Positions 11,801 to 22,509 of a DNA stretch of 64,000 nucleotides are shown here, piece by piece. Position 1 is the stretch's first letter; each line of letters opens with the position of its first letter. The position numbers were made by a program, and so were the translations under genes. This stretch comes from Stenocarpella maydis (Eukaryota; Ascomycota; Sordariomycetes; Diaporthales; Diaporthaceae), in the NCBI GenBank assembly GCA_002270565.1, contig NQMI01000009.1:248001-312000 (forward strand), read 5' to 3'. Under the pieces are notes generated by a model, which ran no database searches, was not told where the DNA came from, and saw only the letters and a program-made list of their open reading frames with translations.

Positions 11801-13590
11801 ACCCAGTAGTCCCTCAATAATAAGAACAGCTACAGGGGGCTAAAAGCAAGAAAAAGGAGGTTATTATCACAAACGATAATAACAATAGCGCTACTACTAC
11901 CAATAATGTGAAAAACGAGATCACCACTTATATATTCCTCACCCCACGCAAAGTTGAGAACTACAAGCTTGCTCTAAAGCTCCGCTGGGACAGCATCATC
12001 ACTACCCCAGGCAACCCCTTTAAAGAGTCAGACAATAAGGAAGTATCCAAGCTAATCAGCTAAGGAGTATTCCGATTCAAGTAGTTCAATAAGCGGAAGC
12101 ATGGAGGAATCCAAATCTTCAAATCTTGTATTATCAGGGAGATTAAGGGTAAAACTAAGAAGCCATATAAGAAGTCCCGCCTCATTATTACCAGATTTAG
12201 TAACCTTACAAAATATAAGATCCTCATATAATTACCAACGGTACAACATGCAAGTTATCAACTTCTCATTACTCTTACACCTATATTAATAACTAAGGGA
12301 CTACATCTTAAGCTCCATAATATTACCCAGGCCTATCCACAGTCAAAATCCACACTCAAGAGGCCCATTCTATACTACCTTCCCCCTAAAATAAGGGGCA
12401 AATACTCAGCCAGCATAATCATAAGGGTAATCAAACCCTTATATAGCATTACAGAAGCCAGTATATACTAGTAGGCTACATACTATAAACACCATATCAA
12501 GAAGCTAGGGATAATTATATCTGCATATAACCCGTGCCTCTTAATAGCTAACTATAGCAGTAAGGATATCTTTAGTATTACCGCCATACAAACTAATAAT
12601 ACTCTCACCCTTTATACCCCAGCCTTTTTAGAGCTTAAAGAATAGAAGATTAAGGAGGAGGAGATCCGCTGCAAGCTAAAAGATAGGCTAACTCCTGAGA
12701 AATCACTAGACTTTAACAGCACAAAGATCACAATATCACACAACAGCATCATATATCTCAGATAGAAGGGCTAAGGGGCAAAGATACAGCTACTTAACTA
12801 TATGGCTGAGGACCGCATTTAATAGTACATAGAGCAACACATAAAAGGAGCATATCTAGCTTCTATTTGCTACTTAGAAGCAGCATTTAACCTCTCTATT
12901 GCAACTTAAATCCAAGACCCTAAAGAAGAGGACTATACCAAGTTAAATAAGTGGCTAAAGTAGCAAGCAGATTACCTTAGCTATAGCCTTAACTACATTC
13001 CTCTAGACCTTGTGGCAGCTAAATTAATGATCTTTATAAATAGCTCTTTTACCAACAATAAGGACCTTAGTTCTCAGATTAGCTATATAATTACTCTAGT
13101 AAATAAAAAGCAAACCAAGCAACCATCTATATAGGAGATTACTGGGAATATCCTCCATTAGTCATTAACTAAGTACAAGAGGGTTATGCATAGCATACTT
13201 ACTTCTGAGATCTATAGTATAATTAATAGCTTTAATATAGGGATTATAATAGCTGCTACTCTCCGCTAAATTACCACGTACTTAAACCTGCTAGAGATCC
13301 CTCTTGTTATTTATATAGATTCCTACTCTTTATATAAGTATCTAGTTAAGCTAGAGATAATAAAAGAGAAACGCCTTATAATCAATATAATAGCGTTAAA
13401 GTAGTTATATAAGAAGTATAAGATCTATAAGATCCAGTAGATTACTAGGGACTATAACCCAGCAGATGCCTTCACAAAGAGTACTCCAAATAAGGCGCTA
13501 GGGCGCCTTATTAATAATAATACCCTCATCATCAAGGTAGAAGGATATATGGACTATAGCTAGCTAGCAATAACCCCTTCCTCTACCTAA
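8843..13590 (+). pseudogene. copia gag-pol relic
   Basis: Degenerate polyprotein. The gag-like part is at about 8840-9850. A copia zinc knuckle begins CYIC at 9865 and continues as KEG. The retropepsin site is LLDTSAA at 10351-10371, with the active-site Gly changed to Ser. Integrase has an HHCC region (FCHHCQ from about 10869), a core Asp (IIDIMYL), a second Asp now Asn (FNTGTNF) and a Glu retained in KVERYYAPL. The reverse transcriptase catalytic motif, usually QTDD in fungal copia elements, now reads QTNN near 12590-12600. RNase H ends with the NPADAFTK signature near 13455. Catalytic Asp-to-Asn and Gly-to-Ser changes plus dozens of TAG/TAA codons are all G:C-to-A:T transitions. Confidence 0.9.
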
Positions 13591-14890
13591 ACACCATATA
13601 AAGGATCACAACAATTACTGCAAGAACAGCTCCACATTGACTTGCCCAACAAGAACACAACCTACAGCAGTTAACTAACCAATGTAACTTGGTCGGCAAA
13701 AGCCACGCATACCAACGCCGCCCTACCCCAAGGGGGAGGACCACCAACCATCACCACCCTGAGCCCCGGATGGCAGTCAGCAAGTACCCTAACACACAAA
13801 AAGGGATCACACAGTACCAGCAACCAGCAAAACTTCAGATCCCTATAAATTAATTACCTGCATCTTACCCTAAGGAGCTACACAATTAGCCAATCTATAG
13901 TTCAAATCCATCCCAAGAGCAAGACCTTATAGCCAAGATTTTTACAGTAGTGCCTACACACTAAGGGTTTAGGTGACAAGAGTTACCACTATCCCACGGG
14001 CACTTAAGTTGCCAGCTGTATTGTATCAAGCATCCCCAGTCAAGATTTCGCGGTCTCAACTCCTACTCAACATATATTTTACATACTTACCCAGAGCGGC
14101 ATCAGACAGTACACGCTCTACTACGCATTTGCTAAAAAATTAGCTCCAATATACCATTCATTGCTATTTACTACAATCCCTACCTGACCCAACTACTACT
14201 TCCTCCACCCCCACCAACTCTTAATATTAGCCTCTAATAAAGAGGGCTTTTACCAATTAAGTTATCATTAAACTCTATTGCTAATATCTGCCACCGGAAG
14301 ATAGTTAATTTGTACTATACCTAATTTAGCCAATTATTAATACTCAGTTAGGGGGAGAGGGGGTTTAGAGATCTAGGTTTAGGAGGCCAGATAGTTGTTA
14401 TTCTAGTTCCAGGGTATCCGAACAATTGTTATTCCAGTTCCAGGCAAATCCTTATTCAACCTATAGCCTATAGGTGAAGGAATTATAAGTTCTTATTACG
14501 CATTTCTTTTATAACCCTTAAGTACTAGAGATAATAAATAAGCGGTATAAATTATTAGGAGCGGATATTTTATATGGGAATAGCATTATATTATGCTGAA
14601 CCATATAATTATATGCTCTCAGCTTCCAGAGGGAGTAGAGACCGCTATAATACACCAGGTCTTTCCGGGTGCCTATATTTCATAAGCACTTAGCACAACG
14701 GTACATGCGACGAACTCAACCAAGGGACTAGCACAGCTAAAAGCAGCAGTAGTATAGGGATTTAGTAACGAATGCGGTAATTTCTTTTATTTTTCCTTAA
14801 AATAGCGAGAGCGTAAGTTCAACCCCACACCTGGGACTTTTTTTATGTTTTTAGAGGAGACAGTCGCTAGCAAAAGAAAAAGACTGCCAG

Positions 14891-15101
14891 TGTAGCAATA
14901 GCAGTATGCAACAGCACACTGGTGGGCTAGCGCTACAGCCACCATACTATAGCCAGAGGGCGTAGTTGCTTACTCAGCAACCACTACCCTCTATATAAGC
15001 CCGAGATAGCTGGCGGGCTACGCCCACTACACCCACTACTCCTATATAGAGAATTTTAACCATAACCCCCAATCGTATTGCAATACGTGACCCAGCCAAC
15101 A
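14891..15101 (+). repeat. copia 3' LTR
   Basis: 211 bp matching the 5' LTR and followed by the GAATT duplication at 15102-15106. It ends CCAGCCAACA like the left copy. Confidence 0.93.
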
Positions 15102-15106
15102 GAATT

Positions 15107-15503
15107 ATTACATTAAACATAAACCATAGAAAGTAGGATAAAAATTAATTTAATTAGTTTCATTAGGAAATCAGATATATGCTTCTTAATGAAAAATAAA
15201 AAACTAATTAAATAAATTAATTACTAAAAAATTAAGTTGAAACTACACTAACAAATTAAGAATAAGAGGTTTAATTAAAATATTAAATAATTTGTTTCTT
15301 AAAATGAAAAATATTAAAGAATATAATAAAAGACTACTTAATTATTAACTTAATATTAATAATTATTATTAATTATGATATAAGTTTAAAAAATAATTTA
15401 AATTAATAACTTTATTTAATTATAATCTTGAAGTAGATATAATTTGAAATAGTTAAATAAGCTAATTTATAACCTTAGAAAAAGGATACTAATCGTTAAT
15501 GAT
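15107..15503. other. AT-rich, RIP-saturated DNA
   Basis: About 400 bases of nearly pure A/T with no coding potential. The copia element inserted at its left edge. Confidence 0.6.
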
Positions 15504-15529
15504 GTTAGAGCCGTAGGCTGATAAGCCCG
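15504..15529 (+). repeat. 26-bp border repeat, right copy
   Basis: Matches 2649-2674 in the same orientation with two differences, both G in the left copy and A here. It has the same GGCT-GATA-AGCC hairpin core. Confidence 0.6.
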
Positions 15530-16536
15530 CCGGACTAATCAATTGATCCCTACATACTGCCTACCTAGGTAGTCAGCCCAACAGCCTCTATTTCAGGCAC
15601 AACCGGAGATCGCAGCTTTGCTGCTCCCACTATACTATCCTTTAGGCAGCCATAGCTTTGACTCAACAAGTCCTTACAGACTATTTGAAGCACTTTTGCC
15701 ATAGGTCGTAAGGACTGTCACAATAATTGATAAACCCAATCCCGCCAGCCATGATATATAATGGATTAATAATCAGGTTGAAAGTATGGTAATTGATCTT
15801 GCGGCCTAGGCTATTTGTATTTCCGGGCACCTGGCGGTGTCTGGTCTATACCCTAGTCAAGCTTGATTTTCCCTCTGCCAAAACGAGTAATGAGCCATGT
15901 TACGGTCCAAAGAGGATATAGTAAGTACAACACAAGGCCTCGGGAGTCATCTTCCTTCTATATGTTACATTCATCTATAGATTTTGTGGAAAGCAGGGCG
16001 TTGGATGGATATATGGATTACGGAGGAACAGCTCAGAAAACAAGCGCCAAGGAGCAGTGGTCTGTAACGAGAGGGGATACAGAGATAAGGCAGCTGCCCT
16101 CAATTCGTCAATTAATTTCCAGTCAGCGCTATCTTCTATATAAGGGAGAAGGTTTGGAGGGGTCCCTGGAAGAAGGTTTAAGTCCTAGAGGGCATGGGCG
16201 AATAGGCCTTACTAGATAAGTAAACAGCCAGTAGGGCCCCAATCACGCATGCATATACATTTGAAGGTTCTATGGTATTTACAAGTATTAAACTGCTTAG
16301 TATTTTAGATATATACATACTTAAAGAGGAGAAGTTAAACTTAGAGAAAAGCGGTGCTATTAGTTCTTGTTTTTATTAATATTTTACTTCTTTTATAATA
16401 GTACTTTAATATTAAGATATTATATATTGCTAAATTCTTAGGTTTTTATCTTTTACTTCAAGATATTACTCTAAGGTATGAGGGAGTACAGTAAAGGATC
16501 TAAGGCCTAGTTATAAAAAGGAGCCCTGTTATTAGA
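15530..16536. other. No gene recognised
   Basis: A 118-codon open frame (15863-16219, plus) shows no recognisable motif and sits among repeats, so I do not call it. The right part (16260-16536) is AT-rich. Confidence 0.45.
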
Positions 16537-16793
16537 TGTAACGATCAAGGGTTCTCCAAGTCCTCTAACCCTAAGAGATTAAAGGGTTTATGTTCGGAAT
16601 ATGCTGCAAGGCGGTTGATAAGCAATATTATTAACTAACAATGATTACTAGCTGTAAGGCTATCCCGTAGGTAAGACTGAATACTTAGATTAACAACTGA
16701 AGAGTTTGTTCTTTGAAAGCTATCTATATAATAATAACTATATCCTTTATATATTCTGACTCTTTATTTATTATCAATAGTATTAATGATAAT
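16537..16793 (+). repeat. 257-bp tandem repeat, unit 1
   Basis: Begins TGTAACGATCAAGGG and runs to just before the same start at 16794. It shares with unit 2 an internal stretch from the GGGTTTATGTT segment to TCTTTATAT. The TG start suggests it could be an LTR of another element, but a satellite is equally possible. Confidence 0.65.
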
Positions 16794-17007
16794 TGTAATG
16801 ATCAGAGGGTTTCCGAGTACGTTAAACCCGAAAGATCAAGGGTTTATGTTTAGAATACGTTGTTAGGTGGTTATTGAGCAATATTGTTGACTGATAATAA
16901 TCACTAGCTGTAAGGCTATCTAATACTGGGATTGAATACTTAGATTGATAACTAAAGAGTCTATTCTATAAAAACTATCTATTATAGTGATAATTATATC
17001 TTTATAT
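16794..17007 (+). repeat. 257-bp tandem repeat, unit 2, cut by LTR insertion
   Basis: Begins TGTAATGATCAGAGGG and follows unit 1 head to tail. It stops after 214 bp where the 396-bp LTR at 17008 starts, so the LTR element inserted into this repeat. Confidence 0.65.
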
Positions 17008-17403
17008 TGTTCCGGGGTCTAGGGGAACCGGCATGTTTCGGAATCCGGAGGAAAACCAGCCTTGGCATCCCCCCCCCCTCCAAGACTATAAGAAGGGGCC
17101 TTCCTGCGTTGCTTTTGAGAAATTTCTAGTCCTAGAGAATCAATCTTTTTATACCCTGTGAATTTGTATCTGTCAGATATATACGTGTGTACTGTGAAAC
17201 TATTTCTTGTGCCCTCTTTTTCTGCCTCTCCTTTTTGGCACCCTCTATTCCCCTCATAACTCTCCTATCGCGTCAGGGGCTCCTCTTCTTGCCTTCCACG
17301 CTCCTCTTGGGGTGGTTGCTTGATCAGGGCTCTGGCAGAACGTGTGCCTTTTTGTGTGTGTGGAGGTTTTATCCTCTCGCTCTCCCCTCTGGGCCCGTTT
17401 TCA
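17008..17403 (+). repeat. 396-bp LTR, copy A
   Basis: Starts TGTTCCGGGGTCTAGG and ends GGGCCCGTTTTCA, so it has TG..CA ends. It is one of four copies. This copy and copy C (24810) keep TG ends and CpG/CpA dinucleotides; copies B and D are heavily A/T-shifted. A run of ten or more C lies inside. Confidence 0.9.
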
Positions 17404-18448
17404 CTGGTGTCTGCCCCATAAATCAAACATGGGTTTCTTCGGCCAATAAGGTTTCTTCAGCTATTATAAAGTTCCTCAGCTTTTGGGCCTAGATTCCCTA
17501 TTTTATTTATAAGGTTGTTAGCCACTTCAGGGGAGTGAATCTCCACACTTCTAATACCATTTAATTCTAATTAGAGCTACAGCGCCCTCTCACTCTTAAC
17601 AGAGGATTTTGCTATCATGCGAAGGCCAGATTTACCCTCCCGAGTCACCCACAGTTAACCCAGTGGTGATAGGAGCAGGTATATACGAGGCTGGTCTGAT
17701 CTCTGTACCAAGCTGACTCTATCACCTCAGCTATATCTTGGACCCCCTCCCAGCATACCCAATTCAGTAGTGAAGTACGGGACCTCTGGCCTAGCCACAC
17801 GTTCCTAGAAAAGCTACTAAGGGATTTATATCCTCGGGCCTTAGAAATTTATTCCAATTGGATTTAACGGTATCTGATTAGGGCTCATTTCCTTAGAAGG
17901 GACATAAAGGACTAGTATTAAGAAGGTTTGGTGGATCCCAACCGCCTACATCACCCAAAACTCTCTTGCCCTCAGATATAGCACCCAAAGGTTCAGCATG
18001 CTAATTCCCTAATATAGGTAAACTGGGTATAATGGAGCCCCAGTTTAACTAATTAGGCCCCTCTTCAGTTTTCCCTTTCAAGTTATCATTATAACGTCTG
18101 GTTACCCTATTGAATACTACATCCGAGATATTATCTGATATCATATAATATTGGGTTAGGCGATAGCGGTACTGAATGTTGCATGCTTCTGTAGGGAGTC
18201 AAAGAGGTTCCTGCCCTACCAACCGCTGTCCTTCTAATTGGTAAGCTTGGAGCTTCCGCTGTTGTTAGCACCCCCCCATGGTTAGGATGGCTGGCATCAG
18301 CAGCATGAGGGTATTCCAGGTATCTATGTTGTCCTCTCCTATAAGACTAGCAGTTAAGTAGCTCCCGCCTTCGCCTACAGCAAGACTTCATAATACTTAA
18401 TATAACCTTCTACACTGATACCTTTCACTCTAATCATACCTGGTTATT

Positions 18449-18812
18449 CCTATATGCATCTTAGTGAACTTCAGATAGCACTTACACCCTTATTTCTTCC
18501 GGATACACCTGGTATAAAGAAACATTTAACACCTTCAGATAGCACTTGCATCTTGCCTCTCCTGAAGGACCTTTGGTATTAAGAAACATTCGACTTTACT
18601 ATTACCACGAGGGAGTAATCAGGACCTAACCTGTCCTATATGCATCTCTGCAGACCCCAAATAGCACTTACACCTTCACTTCTCCTGGACACGCTTGTTA
18701 TAAAGAAACATTTAACAATCTCAGATAGTACTCGCACCTTACTTCTTCAGCCGCAGCACTAGTGCAGAGAAACATTCGCCTCCATTATTATAGCAAGGGA
18801 TAGATCAGGACC
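18449..18812 (+). repeat. Two-level minisatellite in the retroelement leader
   Basis: A short unit of about 62-65 bp, marked by GATAGCACTT and AAGAAACATT, occurs four times (near 18473, 18537, 18659 and 18723). The units are paired inside a longer period of about 187 bp that also repeats TATATGCATCT and an AGGGAGTAATCAGGACC-like segment. Confidence 0.7.
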
Positions 18813-19329
18813 CATATCTTCTATTTTTCCAATAGGGGATGTTTATTCTACTCCCCCATCTATTAGAGGTTCTCCCTCTAGGGGAAGGGAGCAGGATGTA
18901 GATAAGGCAAGGGGGCTCTCATTAAAGAAAGGTCCACCTTAAGGATGCTAGTCTCCTTAGGAACCTGCCCCCACCTCATCTGGGACCTCTGATCAGGAGC
19001 ATTATGCTCCTATGCCACCTATTCAGGCGACTTCTCAGCCTGTTATACCTTTGATGCCCTTTAGAAACGCTGCCCTTTGGACCTTGCTATTCCTCAGCTC
19101 TTAAGAGGATATTTACAAAGGTAGGTCTGATTAGCTCAATCCTATAGCTATAGCTTTCTATAGGGATATGGAATATTATGGTATTGAGAAGTTTGCCAGA
19201 GGCCATCTGGAATTTTTGCTTTAAAAAGGAAGGACGAGCTTACCTTGCATTTAGAAATATTAGTCTCTAATCGCCAGCCGCCCTGAACTCAAGGGCAATA
19301 TATCTCTTGGGGAACTGAAGAATGATTTC

Positions 19330-20700
19330 TGATGAAGAGGAGGTAGTGCTAGAAATGCAGCAAGGGACTTCCACTATAGCTGGGGAGGGGAAAAGTAAAA
19401 TAAAGGGTGATCTGATTAGTCCAAGCAAGACTGAAAAGTTAACCAAAGCTAAGCCTAAATAAGGACCCCTAATCCCCCAGACCCCTGAAGCCAAGGCTAT
19501 GGACGCTATCCTTACCACCTCAATCAAAATGCTGATTTCAGATATTCTTGCGCTTAGCAAGACTAATGCTATTCTAATCAGAGAGCTCCTTGCTTATAGG
19601 GACAATACCTCTCTTGATGAGTAGCCTTTTGAGCCAGTCCCAGATAGGGATATGCCTCAAGCTATAGGTCCAGGACTCAGTATGGTTTCTGCTTTATCCA
19701 AAATTGGATATAAGTAATGCTTGAGCTCTGATCAGACATATATTATCAGGTATAAGGTAAATTCAATATTATCTCAAACTGCTGATGTGGTAAACCATAG
19801 TTGCTGCAGATCCGCCTACCTAAATGTTAGGATTACTTCAGAGAGCCATAAGATCCTCCCAGCCCTGCTGGATATAGGTGCTAAGATGAATCTTCTTCCT
19901 TTATCCTATTGCTACCAGAATAAGTTATCCTATGCTCCACTCTAAGATATAAACTCCACGGTTTATAATGGAGCATTACTAGCACTAATTAGAGTAACTA
20001 AGGAGTGGGTATGCATTAGCTATAATAGGATAAGGGCTATTTTCTTCATTATAGATGATGAAATAAATAATACCACCCACAACATCCTTTTAGGGATGCC
20101 TTTCTTTTTAGATATAAATTTAACTTTTAAGCAATCAAGGGGGTTCCTTTTTGCACACATTACTCTTAACGGGTTGCAAGTGATGTGTGGGCTGGGGAGG
20201 AGGAACTAGAAGCCCTTTCAGGTGGCTGCTACTAAAGCAGTCTTCTATTCGGATAGGTGTACACCCCAGAGACCTGCAACCCGATTCCAGCCGGACCTAG
20301 AAAAGGGGGCAGATCACTATTAACGGGACCTATCCCCCAATGCGCCTAAAGAAATTTATCTGTAAGAGGGGAATTTGGGAGCCGGTGGTGCCTTTTCTTT
20401 AGGAGAACAACCCTCCTAAAAGTCAACAAACTGGGAGGAAGCTATCAGAGGTAGCCAGACACAATGTCTTCCCAGACACACTGGATAATATACTCCATCT
20501 TACCACCCCTAATTAGGATGATAACAATTAATACCAAGACTAGTCTCTTCCTAGCCGGATGGTCCCCCAAGCGCAGGCATACTTGGATACAGATAGCTTA
20601 TATAATTCAGACTTATTAGACTCAGCTGATTAGACTTAAAGGATAATACTACATATAGACATTCCGCTTGTTAACCCTAATAACCCCAAGCTAAAGGAAT
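19330..20700 (+). pseudogene. gag-protease relic of the 396-bp-LTR element
   Basis: A plus-strand frame with a few TAG/TAA stops. The N-terminal half is acidic and lysine-rich (MISDEEEVVLEMQQG at about 19331). The C-terminal half is a retropepsin: LLDIGAKMNLLP at 19868-19903 corresponds to the DTGA active site with Thr replaced by Ile, and NILLGMPFF at about 20080 matches the second flap/dimer motif. The frame decays by 20700 without entering a polymerase. The protease resembles those of Ty3/gypsy elements. Confidence 0.72.
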
Positions 20701-20715
20701 ATAAATTCTGGGATA

Positions 20716-20768
20716 AGATATAAAAAAAGTTAAGATATAAAAAAGTTAAGATATAAAAAAAGTCAAGA
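20716..20768 (+). repeat. Short tandem repeat GATATAAAAAAAGTTAA
   Basis: Three consecutive near-identical 16-17 bp units following the gag-protease frame. Confidence 0.7.
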
Positions 20769-20916
20769 TAATATTATATCTCTGATCAGATAAGTGTACT
20801 TCTCTTGGGACCATATATGAGATAAAAATCATTAGTTCTTAATTTACTACTAAAAGAAGTGTTGGCAACCTGAAAAACTAGATCTACCCCAGCCTTGCCT
20901 AACCCTTCTAATCACC

Positions 20917-21860
20917 TCACAACCATGACTGGAGATCCATAAGCTTGTACTTAAACTTCCTGGGCACACATCCAGTAATCTCGCCTATAGCATCCACACA
21001 AGTTTCCTCATATCCTATTTTAGTGGCTGCCTCAGTGTACTTGCCTAGCGAGAGCTCCAAAGGAGGCATATTTGGAGGCTCATTAATTAGATCGGGATAT
21101 ATATTAGTGATATAGTTATAACTACTCTTGGAAATCTTTAGTATCTTGAAATTGTAAAGGTAACCCTTGATATGGTAGATATAATTGGTGTAAGCATTAT
21201 CTTGAAATCCTTGGAGTAATTGGTACTTAAAGAAAGGGATTATGATGGGGATGATGCCTTGGAGAGTTGTTTAGTTGCAGTTGGCCCCCATCTGCCATAT
21301 GTAACAGTTGCACGGGTTTGCATTGTAATAACTAAAGAAGGCAATAAGGAGAGCTAGGCCCTAATGAAGGTCATTTCCCTGGCATAGTTGAGACATGTAC
21401 TTCTTATAAGGGCTACTATTTATGTGCTTAATAAAAACATTATTTGGACCTCCTTTAATTAGAGTGCTAAGGCAAGACTGCAGGTACTTGTGAGCCTCTG
21501 GGGCTTTTAGGAAGGGAAAGAATAGTTTAAGTAGCTCAGATTTGCATATTAAGGAGAGGGTCTATAGGATGTAAAGACCCTTGCTTCTGCCCTTAAGGTT
21601 GTATATCTTGATATTTATTGCAAAGGCCTTGTGAAGTAGTAATTTATGGACCTGGTTTTATAAAAGGATTGCGTTCGGCTGAAAACAAGTGCAGATGCCC
21701 TCTTTGTGGATAGGAGGAGGATTGTATGTTTTGAAGACCCTAATAACAGGAGGCGATTGCTCCTTACCCTTTCCCTTCTCTTCTTAGCTTGGTTGAAGAA
21801 GAGAAGATATAGCGATAGTGAAGCTTGTCTGATTAGAGAGGCTTAATGGTTTGATAACGA
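20917..21860 (-). pseudogene. Antisense ORF of unknown function inside the LTR element
   Basis: On the strand opposite to gag, a frame of about 310 codons reads from about 21860 to a TGA at 20917 with only four or five TAG/TAA interruptions, the same RIP-type stops seen in known ORFs nearby. The N-terminal part is lysine/glutamate-rich (EEKGKGKEQSPPVIRVF). The middle is hydrophobic and aromatic. The C-terminus is compositionally normal (LELSLGKYTEAATKIGYEE). I do not recognise the family. The stops are TAG/TAA and not random, which supports real former coding. It is absent from the 3.2 kb relative at 24810-27999. Confidence 0.55.
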
Positions 21861-22238
21861 GATTAATGATTAATAGTTAATGATACTATTGGGGGGAAGT
21901 TAAAGAAAAGGATTAGTAAGGGAAAAGCAACTTTAAATATGAAAAGTCAGAGAAGGGAGCTCTTATTAGAAGCATTCAAAGCAGTAAAGGTTGCTGCCTG
22001 GCAGAAAAGGGAAGGAAGTTGAGTAATTCACTAGCTTAAGTGATTCACCCATCTTAAGGCTCCCCTTCTGATAAAAGCCCACCTTTCTGCTACAACCTCC
22101 AACCTAACTACTTCTTTTACAACCACTATACCTTAGCTGATCTCTGATTAGCATAGCACAACTTGCATCATTAAGACTCAAAAGCTGCTGCAATTATCAA
22201 CCTCTACCCTTAAAACTTATTACCTCCCCTCCGTTACT

Positions 22239-22509
22239 TAATTTCTCCTTGCCTTAGCACCCTTTTCCCCGGTCCGACTGATCAGAAAGATGTCTTTCTT
22301 AAGCCAGCAAACGATAAAGAAAGGTAAGGGAAAGAAGAAGGGATCCCCATTAATCTAGTTCACAGCTATCAATNTAATTTCTCCTTGCCTTAGCACCCTT
22401 TTCCCCGGTCCGACTGATCAGAAAGATGTCTTCCTCAAGCCAGCAAACGATAAAGAAAGGTAAGGGAAAGAAGAAGGGATCCCCATTAATCTAGTTCACA
22501 GCTATCAAT
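22239..22509. repeat. 135-bp duplication around a single N
   Basis: 22239-22373 and 22375-22509 are the same sequence apart from two C/T differences, separated by one N at 22374. This looks like two contig ends overlapping by 135 bp that were joined without merging. Confidence 0.8.

Larger units (their letters stand above)
7450..15101 (+). mobile_element. Ty1/copia LTR retrotransposon, complete but RIP-degenerate
   Basis: A 7,652-bp element bounded by 211-bp LTRs and a 5-bp GAATT duplication. The internal order gag, zinc knuckle, protease, integrase, reverse transcriptase, RNase H is diagnostic of Ty1/copia (Pseudoviridae). All protein regions are readable but interrupted by many TAG/TAA codons where CAG, CAA or TGG are expected, which is typical of RIP. 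About 1.3 kb of apparently non-coding DNA lies between the RNase H end (about 13590) and the 3' LTR. It includes purine-rich tracts near 14349-14370 and 14866-14885 that could be polypurine tracts. The element is not functional in this form. Confidence 0.93.

Noticed and set aside
15863..16219. 118-codon plus-strand ORF as a gene
   Set aside because: No motif, no splice partners, and it sits between repeats; more likely chance openness.
17187..17492. 101-codon ORF starting in LTR copy A
   Set aside because: Most of it lies inside the LTR and recurs only because the LTR recurs (24989-25228); no conserved protein sense.
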